NCBI GenBank assembly: GCA_965204925.1 | Contig: OZ242021.1 | Coordinates: 1,736,001 to 1,800,000, forward strand | From: G963663315 sp965204925 | Lineage (GTDB): Bacteria > Pseudomonadota > Gammaproteobacteria > Arenicellales > Poriferihabitantaceae | Direction: 5' to 3' | DNA length: 64,000 bases | Shown: one piece after another, positions 7,952 to 17,335 of the stretch | How the letters are laid out: every line of letters starts with the position of its first letter | Numbering within the stretch: position 1 is the first letter of the stretch | Notes under the pieces: generated by a model | Seen by the model: the letters and a program-made list of their open reading frames with translations, nothing else | Told to the model about the DNA's origin: nothing | The model's database searches: none | Position numbers and translations under genes: made by a program

Positions 7952-8893
7952 TTATTGCGCCAGCCGGGATTCGCGGTGGAATATATAGACTCCAGAGCCG
8001 ATGATGATCAATATCCCGGTCCAGGTCATGAGGTCCGGGAAATCGTTGAATAACAGCAGTCCGTAAATTGTGGCTCCGATGATCTCGACGTATTGAAACG
8101 GAGCCAGCACGCTCACCGGGGCGTGACGGAAGGCATATACGACGAGTAAATGGCCGACCGTAGCGATCAGGCCCAGGCCGCCCAGCAGCAGCCATTGGAC
8201 GGTTGTCGGATAAACGGCCGTCAGGATATCGAATTGGCTGAAGGCGCCGGCAAGCAGGGCGGCGCTCATGATCAGACAGCCGAACACTCCGGCAAAAAAC
8301 TGGAGCCGGACCGGTTCTTCGTAGAGTACCAGTTTCCGGGTCAGCAGGATGTAAAAGGAAAAACACAACGCCGCGCCGACCGGATACATGACCGCCCAAC
8401 CCACTTCGGAAAATGTCGGGCGAATGATGATCATCGCGCCGCAAAAGCCGATGACGATGGCAGACAAGCGCCTGATGCCGATGCGCTCACGCAGAAAAAC
8501 GGCCGATAACAGCGTGACCAGCATCGGTTCGATGAAGAAAATGGATATCGCCTCTGCGAGCGGCAGGTAAATCAATCCGGTAAAAAACAGTACCGTTGCG
8601 GCGGCGATCAATCCGCCCCGTACGGCGTGGAGGTGCAAAGTAGCAGTCAGCCAGGGTTTCCCCGTATGCAACATGAACGGGATCAGCAACAGAAGCTGGA
8701 AGAAAAAGCGGCTCCATGATATCTGGCCGGGAGAGATCGACCCGGCCAGCCATTTCCCGATGGCGTCCATGCCGGGCAATAACAGCATCGCGGTAATCAT
8801 GATCCACATTGCCCGCGCTGATTCGTTGTTCCTGCTCACAAACTGTTTGCCTGACTGCAAGTTCTCCCGGAAATACCGGGAACGGCCGCACAT
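7952..8893 (-). CDS. DMT-superfamily (EamA) transporter
   Basis: This 313-residue protein has about ten hydrophobic helices arranged as two EamA repeats, the usual drug/metabolite transporter build. First-repeat text includes ISWSRFFFQLLLLIPFML, ALAEAISIFFIEPMLVTLLSAVFLRERIG and RLSAIVIGFCGAMIIIRP. The second repeat ends with PFQYVEIIGATIYGLLLFNDFPDLMTWTGILIIIGSGVYI. It probably exports or imports a small metabolite across the inner membrane; the substrate is unknown. The first helix begins only at about residue 30, so translation could start at an internal GTG (8839) or ATG (8809) instead of ATG 8893. It lies upstream of arsC on the same strand. Confidence 0.87.
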   Translation of the reverse strand: MCGRSRYFRENLQSGKQFVSRNNESARAMWIMITAMLLLPGMDAIGKWLAGSISPGQISWSRFFFQLLLLIPFMLHTGKPWLTATLHLHAVRGGLIAAATVLFFTGLIYLPLAEAISIFFIEPMLVTLLSAVFLRERIGIRRLSAIVIGFCGAMIIIRPTFSEVGWAVMYPVGAALCFSFYILLTRKLVLYEEPVRLQFFAGVFGCLIMSAALLAGAFSQFDILTAVYPTTVQWLLLGGLGLIATVGHLLVVYAFRHAPVSVLAPFQYVEIIGATIYGLLLFNDFPDLMTWTGILIIIGSGVYIFHRESRLAQ

Positions 8894-8945
8894 GGCCTTC
8901 CGGTATTACCGGTTAGCCCGGGACTGCTAGTGGACGCGGTGACGG

Positions 8946-11558
8946 CTATTCGCTTTTTTCGGACGACCTTCTGCGTTGCGACCACCAGACCAGGCCCAGC
9001 AACAGGAGCGCAGGAAGATAAAACACTTCTTTGGGGACACGGTCTTTCCCCGTTCTGATCGTGCTTAGTTCTACCGGATCATCGGTATAGTAGTCGAAAG
9101 CCTTGCCGATCGTTTCAAAAAAGGGCGACCCGGGGAAGGGTTCTTCGATAATGGCGCGGCCGTCTTCGACAATAACGGTAAGTCCGGCTTCCTCCAGTTT
9201 TTCAATCGCTTCGCCCTGGTCACCGATCGGAACAAGGATCGTTGTGCTGGTGATTTCACCGGTATCGAAATCGGGGCCGCTTACCACCATGGTCAGTGTG
9301 CCGTCGGGAGTCGCGCTATCGACCACTTCATAAACTCTGGAAGGGTGAATTTCCTCAAATGGCGGGTCTATCCTGTCCAGCCAGAAACCGGGGCGGAACA
9401 GGGTGAACGCGACCAGCAACAGTACCAGGGACTCCCAGACCCTGTTGCGGGTCAACAACCATCCCTGGGTCGCCGAGGCGAACAGCATCATGGCGATCAC
9501 GGCAACCACGAATACGAATATGGCTTTGAGCGGCGACACATCAACGAGCAGCAACTCGGTGTTGAAAATAAACAGGAACGGCAGCAGGGCGGTGCGAATG
9601 TCATAAGCGAACCCCTGAATCCCGGTTCTGATTGGGTCTCCTTTCGAGATCGCCGCCGCCGCAAACGCCGCCAGCCCGACCGGAGGGGTATCGTCCGCGA
9701 GGATGCCGAAATAAAATACAAACAGGTGCACGGCAATCAACGGCACCAGCAAGCCGTTGGCCGCTCCCAGGGTAATGATGACCGGAGCCATGAGCGAGGA
9801 GACGACGATATAGTTGGCCGTTGTCGGCAGTCCCATACCGAGAATCAGGCTCATGACAGCGACCAGCAGCAACATCACGATCAGGTGCCCGCCGGACAGA
9901 AATTCTACAAATTCACCGACGACCTGATGGGCGCCGGTCAATGATATCGTTCCGACTATAATCCCGGCCGCACCGGTCGCTACCGAAATACTGATCATGT
10001 TGCGCGACCCTGCGATCATACCGGAAATCCAGTCGTCCCTGCCTTTTTCAAAGGCGTGCCGCCAGTCCCCGCTACCGCGAAAAAACACCTTGAGCGGATG
10101 TTGGGTCAGGGTCACGATGATCATTGCGACAGCTGCCCAGAATGCGGACAGGCCCGGGGACAGTCTTTCGATCACGATACTCCAGATCAGGATAATGATC
10201 GGCAGAATGAAATACAGGCCGGTGAGCGCTGTTTCTCCCGCTTTCGGCAATTCGGTGATCGGCGCGTCCGGGTCGTCGACAACCAGATCGGGTATTTTGG
10301 AGGCGAGTTTCAGGAGATATAAATAAATCCCCGCACAGCCTGCCGCCACGATATAAAATGCCGAAGCCGGGGCCACGACCTTGATCCAGCCGAGACCGAA
10401 GTAAACGATCACGCCAAGCAGTCCGATGCCGATAAATCCGCCCAGAAACCCGATCATTTTGTGCGCGAAAGTCAGGGAGGAGGGAGGTTTGATCAGTCCT
10501 TTCAGGTTCAGCTTCATGGCTTCGAGATGGACGATGTAAAACAGCGCAATGTAGGATACCAGCGCCGGTACCAGAGCGTGTTTCAGTATTTCCTGGTAGC
10601 TGATTCCGGTAAATTCCGCGATCAAAAATGCCGCAGCCCCCATGACCGGAGGGGTTAACTGGCCGTTGGTCGAGGACGCCACTTCGACCGCGCCCGCCTT
10701 TTCCGCAGAAAATCCCGTGCGCTTCATGAGCGGGATCGTAAAGGTCCCGGTGGTCACGGTATTGGCGATCGATGATCCGGAATACATGCCGCTCAGCGCT
10801 GATGCCACTACGGCCGCCTTGGCTGGTCCGCCCCGTAGATGCCCGAGCAGGGCGAAGGCGATCTTGATGAAAAAATTTCCCGCCCCCGCTTTCTCAAGGA
10901 TGGAGCCAAACAGTACAAACAGGAATATCAGGGTAGCCGAAACACCGAGCGCGACACCGAACACGCCTTCGTTCTGCATCCAGAAATGCCACATTGCCTT
11001 GCCGTAGGACGCCCCTTTCCATTGAATCGTTTCAGGCAACCAGTTGGCGTTGCCGAAGAACACGTAAGCGACAAACACACTGGCGACGATCAATAGCGGA
11101 AGTCCGAGAGAACGATAGACGGTGATTCCGAGGATCAGCATGCCAAAGGTCGATACGACGAGGTCGCTGGTGGTCGGCAATCCCGCGCGGAGCGCAATTT
11201 CGTTGCGCAGAACAACGATATACAGGCAGCAGACCACGCCGGCGGCGGCCAGGACCCAGTCATACCAGGGGATTCGATTCGCAGAACCGGATTTGAATAG
11301 CGGGAAGGCGAGAGTAGCCAGGAAAAAGCCGAATGCGAGGTGGATCAATCTGGCGTCCGAGTTGGTAACGATCACACTGATTCCGGTCACGTCGGTCAGC
11401 CAGAACGGCAGATTGGATGCAATATAAAGCTGAAACAGGGCCCAGACAAATGCAACCGAGGCGATCAGTTTGCCTTCCCAGCCGACCGGATTACGGGTTC
11501 CTGTGTCAACAGCCGAAAAATCTTCCGGGTTGGCCCGGAACTCATTTTTTTGTACCAT
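8946..11558 (-). CDS. TRAP transporter permease, fused 4TM/12TM subunits (TAXI type)
   Basis: This 870-residue inner-membrane protein fuses the small (DctQ-like) and large (DctM-like) TRAP subunits, as is normal for TAXI systems. The large-subunit part shows GSILEKAGAGNFFIKIAFAL, ALSGMYSGSSIANTVTTGTFTIP, TNGQLTPPVMGAAAFLIAEFTG and LGMGLPTTANYIVVSSLMAP, all diagnostic. The last ~150 residues form a soluble domain with the TAXI-permease C-terminal extension (DUF3394-like), then a final hydrophobic helix and a basic tail. It has GAGGAAAA before its ATG and a TTGTAA-N10-TTACAA palindrome just upstream. Its likely receptor is the TAXI protein near 1 kb, on the other strand. Confidence 0.93.
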   Translation of the reverse strand: MVQKNEFRANPEDFSAVDTGTRNPVGWEGKLIASVAFVWALFQLYIASNLPFWLTDVTGISVIVTNSDARLIHLAFGFFLATLAFPLFKSGSANRIPWYDWVLAAAGVVCCLYIVVLRNEIALRAGLPTTSDLVVSTFGMLILGITVYRSLGLPLLIVASVFVAYVFFGNANWLPETIQWKGASYGKAMWHFWMQNEGVFGVALGVSATLIFLFVLFGSILEKAGAGNFFIKIAFALLGHLRGGPAKAAVVASALSGMYSGSSIANTVTTGTFTIPLMKRTGFSAEKAGAVEVASSTNGQLTPPVMGAAAFLIAEFTGISYQEILKHALVPALVSYIALFYIVHLEAMKLNLKGLIKPPSSLTFAHKMIGFLGGFIGIGLLGVIVYFGLGWIKVVAPASAFYIVAAGCAGIYLYLLKLASKIPDLVVDDPDAPITELPKAGETALTGLYFILPIIILIWSIVIERLSPGLSAFWAAVAMIIVTLTQHPLKVFFRGSGDWRHAFEKGRDDWISGMIAGSRNMISISVATGAAGIIVGTISLTGAHQVVGEFVEFLSGGHLIVMLLLVAVMSLILGMGLPTTANYIVVSSLMAPVIITLGAANGLLVPLIAVHLFVFYFGILADDTPPVGLAAFAAAAISKGDPIRTGIQGFAYDIRTALLPFLFIFNTELLLVDVSPLKAIFVFVVAVIAMMLFASATQGWLLTRNRVWESLVLLLVAFTLFRPGFWLDRIDPPFEEIHPSRVYEVVDSATPDGTLTMVVSGPDFDTGEITSTTILVPIGDQGEAIEKLEEAGLTVIVEDGRAIIEEPFPGSPFFETIGKAFDYYTDDPVELSTIRTGKDRVPKEVFYLPALLLLGLVWWSQRRRSSEKSE

Positions 11559-11567
11559 TTTTCCTCG

Positions 11568-11589
11568 TTGTAAATCGTTTTGCTTACAA
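11568..11589. promoter_or_regulatory. Palindrome upstream of the TRAP permease
   Basis: TTGTAA and TTACAA form perfect 6-bp arms around a 10-bp spacer, ending about 10 bp before the permease start codon in the 103-bp gap after the M16 gene. Position fits a repressor operator or a promoter element; no regulator is adjacent. Confidence 0.35.
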
Positions 11590-11661
11590 TACGCGATCGG
11601 AGCCGGGGATCATTGTCTGTCGCTGTAGTATCGGCAATAAACAAGGCTTTCAAGCCACAGG

Positions 11662-14574
11662 TCAGGACTTTGGAGCCGGCATCAATTGCCCGGCGTCGCT
11701 TCGGTACCGCTGCCGAAACGCGGCAGCGTCTCCTGTCACTTCCCATATCGCTCCCTCAATCAGACGATCGTCCGACTGCTCCGTATGATCAATCACCTGC
11801 ACGGCCAACTCTCCTCCCGGTGAGACAACAAGGTCCTGAAAGTATTGCCGCACTTCAGCCAGTGTCAGCTGCGACAACGCATCAGCGAATTGCTCGCGGC
11901 TATCGAAACCGAATTGCCCGAGGTCGATTTCCGTCCAGTAGCGGTGACTGCGCTCGGCAAGATTGTTGTCTTTGCGGCGCGCCTCTATGAGCAATCCTGC
12001 CCGCGCCGTTTCAAACTGCGCCTGCGTCATCTGTTCCAGCTGCCGGGCGAAGTCCGTTATGAACCGGTCAAACAGGGCCTTGATCTGTAGCGGGGAATAG
12101 CTCGGACTCTGCACGGAGAATAACAGAGCCGGCAGTTGCAGGATGTTCAGAACGCTGCTGTAAACCAGATATCCCGCCTGATTGTCTGTACGCAAGCGGG
12201 TATAAAAGGGCGATTTTAGCAGGCTCGCCAGCAGCGCCGCTTTCGCTCTTTCCCCGACCGTGGGCTGCCATCCCTGGTAGTACCAGGACAAGGCGGCATC
12301 GGTATGCTCCGTCTCCAGCGTTCGCAGATACCGTTTCGACCGATCGAGGGTTCGGATTTCGGGAGCGAAGTCCTTTTCAACAAATTCGCTGTTGACGAAC
12401 AGCGAATTGAAGATAGCTGCCCGCGCAAGTGAGTTATCGAGGCTGACATCGCCGTGCGACAGACAGTTTACGTTCACTTTCTGCAAAATCCGGACGAGAT
12501 GCGCCTCCACGTCCTGCAGGGTGATATCGGTGAGCGCCCGCAGCCTTTCCGACTCGGTCCAGTAAGGTGACAGCAACAACCGGTACAGTTCATGGATTGA
12601 CTGGTTGGACGGGGTCTCTCTGACGGCATTGTTCAACTCGCGCTGCAATGCAGCCTTGACCACCGCGAAACGCCGCTGCTCGAATTGCGGATTCAGGAAT
12701 GCCTCAACAATCATCTCGAGCAGCTGAGATTGCCGATCTTCGTAGCCTCCGAGTTTTAGCGAAATCCCCTTGCCATGGCGATACAGATCATAGTCAAGAC
12801 CAGCCAGCAAGGCTGGATAGACAGCCTTGTTGAGCCGACTGACCAGCAGGCGCACAATGAGTTCGGTCAGCGCCGCGTTGGCCGCGCTGCTGTTAGCCGC
12901 CGGTGACAGGATGCTACAGTAGAAATTGGCGCGGGGCGCGGGAAATGTATTATCCGGCCGGTACCACAGCGTGATACCGGAGTCGGTCGGAACGGACTGC
13001 GGCGCCGGCGGGGGATTGTCGAATCCGATCGGATCCAGCCGCTGCGGGACATAGGGATTGGCAACGGGCAGGCGCAACTCTCCGGGCTCCGCGATTGTCG
13101 ACAAGGCGGCATTGCCGGCGTGCGCCTCGCTCCAGCGCCCGACCCACTCATCGGGTAGCTTTTCGAGGCTGTAGCGAACCTCGTAGTATCGGGTGACCCG
13201 GTCAGTCTCGAGATCCTGTGAAACCACATTGACATAGACATTTTGCGGGTTGATCCGGGCCAGCAACCGCTCTATGCGCTGCGTGTCGAAAGAGTGGAAG
13301 AGATACGGCCCCTGCAAGACATCAAGCGGCCGGTAAAACTGCAAACGGGAAGCCAGCGATTGCGCGGTCGTTGCCGGATCTTGTTCCCCGGCAAAGCGAA
13401 AATCAATATGCGCCAGTTGTCCCTGCTCCCCGAACCGCCATTCGCGGATACCCGTATCCCGGATCAGCGCGACCGCCCGGAACAGCGTCTCTCCGATGCG
13501 TTCAATCTGCTGCAAGCCTTCCCGGGTCAGGCTGATATGGATTTCAAACTGTCCCTGCACCCAGTCCATATAACCCCGGCCCGCTCTCAGCCCCTCCGCC
13601 CAACCGGCGTCCTTGAGCACGGCATACAGCGACCTCTCGCCCTCATGACCCAGCAAGTTGGCAAGGTAATCGAGCGGTTTCATGGCATATTCGTTCAGCG
13701 TCGACGGTATCGGAAACACGAAACTGACACTGTTCTGTTGCTTTTCCGGAACACTGTTCAGCAGGGCCGGAGCCAGTTCGGCATTCATGTAGGGCTGGGG
13801 AAACTTCTGCACAGAAAGGTCTCTGTCCGCTATTGCGGAAAAATAATGTTTTGCCATCCGTGCAAGCTGGTCGATCGGTTCCTTGCCGAGAATAACGAGC
13901 GTCATGATATTGGCTGAATAGCGTCTCTGATAAAATTCGATAAGCCTGTCTCGAGCCGTGATCCCGTCGCGGTCGCGCAGCGTATTCAGCGAACCGATTG
14001 CAAACCGCGACGCCGGATGGTCAGGATTCAGCCATTGTTTGCGCGCATCCCGGAGACGCCGCCACTCGTTCTTTTTCCTGGCCTGATACTCCGAGTGTAC
14101 GACCGCTCTCTCCCGGTCGACATAAGTCGGGTCGAATGTCGGCGCAATGAAGAACTGTGCAAACCGGTCCAGCGCCTCTTCCAGATAATCGGTGCCGATA
14201 CTGAAATGATAGTTGGTATGGCTGAACGAGGTCCAGGCGTTACCGAAACCGCCGTGGTTTTCGAGAAATTCCTGATAGCCGTCCACTTGCGGATATTTGC
14301 GGGTGCCAAGGAACAGCATATGCTCGAGAAAATGCGCCAACCCCTGCCAGTCATCGGGGTCGGAACCGCTGCCGGTATGAACATCCAGCGCCGCCGCCGA
14401 CAGGTCTGCATCCGGATCGGAAACGAGCAGGACTTTCAACCGGTTGTCGAGCCGCATGTAACAGTAGTCCTTGCGGTCGGCGGGAGCGCTGACCGGAATG
14501 GTATGGCATGATTCCGCCACAGCGGAAAGGCTCACGCAAAAGAGCAGGGCAGCGAACAGAATACGGGTAATCAA
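11662..14574 (-). CDS. M16-family zinc metallopeptidase (pitrilysin/insulinase type)
   Basis: This 970-residue secreted or periplasmic protease has a signal peptide (LFAALLFCVSLSAVA, cleavage near residue 20). The inverted zinc motif HFLEH is at residues 81-85 (H81, E84, H85), with the third ligand E162 in AVVHSEYQ, the normal spacing. The full-length clam-shell build of four homologous domains is present, and length matches E. coli pitrilysin (about 960). Such enzymes degrade short peptides in the periplasm. It is downstream of plsY on the same strand and 103 bp upstream of the TRAP permease. No sign of truncation. Confidence 0.93.
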   Translation of the reverse strand: MITRILFAALLFCVSLSAVAESCHTIPVSAPADRKDYCYMRLDNRLKVLLVSDPDADLSAAALDVHTGSGSDPDDWQGLAHFLEHMLFLGTRKYPQVDGYQEFLENHGGFGNAWTSFSHTNYHFSIGTDYLEEALDRFAQFFIAPTFDPTYVDRERAVVHSEYQARKKNEWRRLRDARKQWLNPDHPASRFAIGSLNTLRDRDGITARDRLIEFYQRRYSANIMTLVILGKEPIDQLARMAKHYFSAIADRDLSVQKFPQPYMNAELAPALLNSVPEKQQNSVSFVFPIPSTLNEYAMKPLDYLANLLGHEGERSLYAVLKDAGWAEGLRAGRGYMDWVQGQFEIHISLTREGLQQIERIGETLFRAVALIRDTGIREWRFGEQGQLAHIDFRFAGEQDPATTAQSLASRLQFYRPLDVLQGPYLFHSFDTQRIERLLARINPQNVYVNVVSQDLETDRVTRYYEVRYSLEKLPDEWVGRWSEAHAGNAALSTIAEPGELRLPVANPYVPQRLDPIGFDNPPPAPQSVPTDSGITLWYRPDNTFPAPRANFYCSILSPAANSSAANAALTELIVRLLVSRLNKAVYPALLAGLDYDLYRHGKGISLKLGGYEDRQSQLLEMIVEAFLNPQFEQRRFAVVKAALQRELNNAVRETPSNQSIHELYRLLLSPYWTESERLRALTDITLQDVEAHLVRILQKVNVNCLSHGDVSLDNSLARAAIFNSLFVNSEFVEKDFAPEIRTLDRSKRYLRTLETEHTDAALSWYYQGWQPTVGERAKAALLASLLKSPFYTRLRTDNQAGYLVYSSVLNILQLPALLFSVQSPSYSPLQIKALFDRFITDFARQLEQMTQAQFETARAGLLIEARRKDNNLAERSHRYWTEIDLGQFGFDSREQFADALSQLTLAEVRQYFQDLVVSPGGELAVQVIDHTEQSDDRLIEGAIWEVTGDAAAFRQRYRSDAGQLMPAPKS

Positions 14575-14730
14575 ATCAGATTCCGGCCGAGAGTTATCGG
14601 TGGCTCAAGTCGGGTGAAATTATACCCGGTGCAGGCTCATGTGAACAGGTGCGTTGCGGTCCACAAACGGGTGCGAGTGAATGTTCGGGCGCCCGTAATC
14701 CGTCAGATCCGACTGTAACTGGCGTCCGCG

Positions 14731-15324
14731 TCAGGAGGATGTGAGCCTGATCTTGCTTTCCGTCCCTGCCAGCAGGCGGCATATGTTGCTCCGGTGGCGC
14801 CAGAAAAGCAGTGTGCAAATAATCAGGCTCATGACCAGCAACGAAGGATCCGGCAGCAGCCACAAGACGAACAGGGGCGCCAGCGTTGCGGCGCTCAAGG
14901 CCGCCAGCGATGAATATCGAAAGAGGACCGCCATGCTCAACCAGACCGCCATCAGCAGCAGGGTCAGCGTCCAGCTGATTGCAAAAAATACTCCGCAGGC
15001 GGTGGCCACTCCCTTGCCCCCCCTGAACCCGAAAAATACGGGATACAGGTGACCGAGGAAAGCGGCTGTCCCGACCAGTGCAACGGTCGGTGCGCCGCCA
15101 GCCAGTTCTCTGGCAAGCAGAACCGGAACCAGCCCCTTGAGTACGTCGCCGATCAGGGTAATACCCGCCGCCGGCCAGCCTCCGATACGCAATACGTTCG
15201 TTGTTCCGGGATTTTGCGAGCCAGCGCTTCGGGGGTCGCCAAGACCCATCAACCGACATACGACAATGGCGCTGGAAACAGAGCCGAAACAATAGGCAAG
15301 CGGGGGTAGAAGATAGTCCATCAT
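14731..15324 (-). CDS. plsY: Glycerol-3-phosphate acyltransferase PlsY
   Basis: This 197-residue inner-membrane protein transfers an acyl group from acyl-phosphate to glycerol-3-phosphate, the first step of phospholipid synthesis. Conserved motifs are the glycine-rich GSQNPGTTNVLRIGG block near residue 35 (usual GATN is GTTN here), KGLVPVLLA, and GHLYPVFFGFRGGKGVATACG in the second conserved loop. Five hydrophobic helices are seen. It is divergent from folB, an arrangement common in gammaproteobacteria (ygiH-folB). The C-terminus carries a short polar tail after RHRSNICRLLAGTE. Confidence 0.96.
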   Translation of the reverse strand: MMDYLLPPLAYCFGSVSSAIVVCRLMGLGDPRSAGSQNPGTTNVLRIGGWPAAGITLIGDVLKGLVPVLLARELAGGAPTVALVGTAAFLGHLYPVFFGFRGGKGVATACGVFFAISWTLTLLLMAVWLSMAVLFRYSSLAALSAATLAPLFVLWLLPDPSLLVMSLIICTLLFWRHRSNICRLLAGTESKIRLTSS

Positions 15325-15454
15325 TGGCAGTAATATCAGATCCGGCAGCGACCACGACCCGGTGCGATTTGTGTCAACATCATTGATGCGGATTGTTTCC
15401 GGATTGAATTAAAATTGCAACTTGCAACAGAAGCGTTCCGAAGTACAGAAATTC

Positions 15455-15811
15455 ATGGATATTATTTACCTTCATGGTTTGAAAGTCGATTGTGTTATCG
15501 GCATCTGGGAATGGGAAAGGCAGATTACCCAGACCGTAACCGTTGACCTCGATATGGGTTTCGACATAACGACCCCGGCCAATAGCGATTGGATCGGGGA
15601 TACATTGAATTACCGGGACGTATCGAAACGGGTCGAATCGTTTATTCAGAATTCGCAGTTCCAGCTGGTGGAAAAACTGGCGGAGGAGATCGCCGCAATC
15701 CTGACCGGTGAATTCGGTATCCAGTGGTGCCGGGTCAAGATCAACAAGTTCGGGGTAATCCGCGGAGCCGGAGATGTCGGCGTCATCATTGAGCGCGGCA
15801 AGAAGGAGTGA
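15455..15811 (+). CDS. folB: Dihydroneopterin aldolase
   Basis: This 118-residue enzyme cleaves dihydroneopterin to 6-hydroxymethyl-dihydropterin and glycolaldehyde in folate synthesis. The N-terminus MDIIYLHGLKVDCVIGIWEWERQ is the standard FolB start (catalytic region DxVIGxxxWER), and NYRDVSKRVESFIQNSQFQLVEKLAEEIA holds the conserved glutamate of the LVE motif. ATG 15455 is chosen because it gives this family-typical start; an in-frame upstream extension of 11 codons has no support. It lies three bases before folK, so the two are translationally coupled. Confidence 0.96.
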   Translation: MDIIYLHGLKVDCVIGIWEWERQITQTVTVDLDMGFDITTPANSDWIGDTLNYRDVSKRVESFIQNSQFQLVEKLAEEIAAILTGEFGIQWCRVKINKFGVIRGAGDVGVIIERGKKE

Positions 15812-15814
15812 GCG

Positions 15815-16306
15815 GTGACCTACATAGTGCTCAGTATCGGAAGCAATATCAAGCGGGACAAGAATATCCGTTACGCGATCGCAAAAATTGTGCAAAGATA
15901 TGGCGAAACGAACCTGTCCCCGGTCTATGAAACCGCCTCTGTCGGGTTTGAGGGTCCGCCATTCCTGAATCTGGCGCTCGGCTTTCATTCCGACGATGAC
16001 CTGCTGCAAATCCTTCAGTACCTGCGCGGAATCGAGTCGGACGCGGGACGTGTGCGCGAAAGGAAAAAGTTCGGCAACAGGTTGCTGGATATTGATGTGA
16101 TCCTGTTCGGGGATCGGGATCTGCGCTCTGCCGGGTATGATATTCCGCGGCGCGGGATTGAGAGGTTCGCTTACGTGTTGAAGCCGCTGGCGGATTTGCA
16201 CCCCCGTATGCGGCATCCGGTCACGGATAAAACCTATGATCGGATGTGGCAGGAATTCGGCAAGAAGTCGGAGCAGTCGATCCGGCCCTTTGAATTTGCC
16301 CTTTGA
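15815..16306 (+). CDS. folK: 2-amino-4-hydroxy-6-hydroxymethyldihydropteridine pyrophosphokinase
   Basis: This 163-residue enzyme transfers pyrophosphate from ATP to the product of FolB, the next folate step. Motifs are the N-terminal VLSIGSNIKRDKNIRYA, the SPVYETASVGFEGPPFLNLAL substrate-binding segment, and RKKFGNRLLDIDVILFGD carrying the two metal-binding aspartates (LDIDVI). The protein starts with GTG at 15815, just after the folB stop, with an AGGAG-like site inside the end of folB. The pairing with folB is the usual gammaproteobacterial arrangement. Confidence 0.95.
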   Translation: MTYIVLSIGSNIKRDKNIRYAIAKIVQRYGETNLSPVYETASVGFEGPPFLNLALGFHSDDDLLQILQYLRGIESDAGRVRERKKFGNRLLDIDVILFGDRDLRSAGYDIPRRGIERFAYVLKPLADLHPRMRHPVTDKTYDRMWQEFGKKSEQSIRPFEFAL

Positions 16307-16392
16307 GCGTCCATTACCACTACCCGGACCGGCTTTTTTCTGGTATAAAGAGCACTTTCGTTCATGTAATGAAATTCAGGGTAAACAAGTCC

Positions 16393-16632
16393 ATGGCCAG
16401 AGTCTGTCAAGTAACCGGGAAACGAACAATGACCGGTAATAATGTTTCTCACGCGCACAACAAAACGAAGCGCAAGTTTCTGCCCAATTTGCACAGCCGT
16501 CGTTTTTGGGTGGAGAGTGAAAATCGCTGGGTTCGCCTGCGTGTGTCCTCTGCCGGACTGAGGACCATAGACAAGAAGGGTATTGACCGCGTCCTTACGG
16601 AAATCAGGTCCCGCCGTGAAACAGTCCGGTGA
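16393..16632 (+). CDS. rpmB: 50S ribosomal protein L28
   Basis: This 79-residue basic protein starts MARVCQVTGKRTMTGNNVSHAHNKTKR, the canonical L28 N-terminus, and ends with an arginine-rich helix. ATG 16393 is chosen because it yields this exact start; the frame is open for 30 more codons upstream without support. It is followed after 45 bp by rpmG, as in most gammaproteobacteria. Confidence 0.98.
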   Translation: MARVCQVTGKRTMTGNNVSHAHNKTKRKFLPNLHSRRFWVESENRWVRLRVSSAGLRTIDKKGIDRVLTEIRSRRETVR

Positions 16633-16677
16633 GTTTCGGCGAGGGTTTGTCCGCGGCAAGCGAGGAGAAATTTCAAA

Positions 16678-16833
16678 ATGAGAGACAAGATAAAACTGGT
16701 ATCTGGCGCCGGCACCGGCCACTATTACACGACTACCAAAAACAAGCGTACCATGACTGAAAAAATGGAGATGCGCAAATACGATCCGGTAGTTCGCAAA
16801 CACGTTGTGTACAAGGAAGCCAAAATCAAATAG
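16678..16833 (+). CDS. rpmG: 50S ribosomal protein L33
   Basis: This short 51-codon frame starts MRDKIKLVSGAGTGHYYTTTK and ends VVYKEAKIK, matching L33 throughout (KNKRTMTEKMEMRKYDP core). GAGGAG lies 9 bp upstream. The zinc-binding cysteines of the C+ form are absent, so this is the C- type. It is the second gene of the rpmB-rpmG pair; dut follows 5 bp later. Confidence 0.97.
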   Translation: MRDKIKLVSGAGTGHYYTTTKNKRTMTEKMEMRKYDPVVRKHVVYKEAKIK

Positions 16834-16838
16834 CGGCG

Positions 16839-17297
16839 TTGAAGAAGAGAATTGACGTAAGGATTCTGGATTCGCGCATCAAAAACGAATTCGGCATGCC
16901 CGCATATGCCACGCCGGGCTCGGCAGGGCTGGACCTGTGCGCCTGTATCAATCAGGCGCTGACGCTCGCTCCCGGACAGACGGAGTTGATTCCGAGCGGA
17001 ATTGCAATCCATATCGCCGACCCCGGATTTGCGGCGGTTCTGATACCGAGGTCCGGAACCGGCCACAAACAGGGTATTGTGCTCGGAAATCTGACGGGTC
17101 TGATTGATTCCGACTATCAGGGGCAGCTGTTCATATCCTGCTGGAACCGCAGTACTGTGGAGTTCACCGTACAACCCGGTGACCGCATTGCCCAGATGGT
17201 GATTGTTCCGGTGGTACAGGCAGAGTTCAACGTCGTTGCCTCATTCGGGCACAGTGAGCGCTCGGTCGGAGGTTTCGGTTCAACGGGGAAAAACTGA
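16839..17297 (+). CDS. dut: dUTP diphosphatase
   Basis: This 152-residue trimeric dUTPase hydrolyses dUTP to dUMP, protecting DNA from uracil and feeding thymidylate synthesis. All five motifs are visible: ATPGSAGLDLCA (1), PRSGTGHKQGIVLGN (2), GLIDSDYQGQL (3), QPGDRIAQMVIVP (4) and RSVGGFGSTGKN (5). In motif 2 the usual SGLG is SGTG, seen in some bacteria. It starts with TTG at 16839, five bases after the rpmG stop. The order rpmB-rpmG-dut is reminiscent of the rpmB-rpmG...dut cluster of enterobacteria. Confidence 0.95.
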   Translation: MKKRIDVRILDSRIKNEFGMPAYATPGSAGLDLCACINQALTLAPGQTELIPSGIAIHIADPGFAAVLIPRSGTGHKQGIVLGNLTGLIDSDYQGQLFISCWNRSTVEFTVQPGDRIAQMVIVPVVQAEFNVVASFGHSERSVGGFGSTGKN

Positions 17298-17335
17298 AGG
17301 CCGACCGCCCCGGAAATATCTGTACTGGTTTGATC

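Noticed and set aside
8150..11096. Several plus-strand frames opposite the DMT and TRAP genes
   Set aside because: Low-complexity Q/R-rich translations that mirror hydrophobic codons on the other strand.
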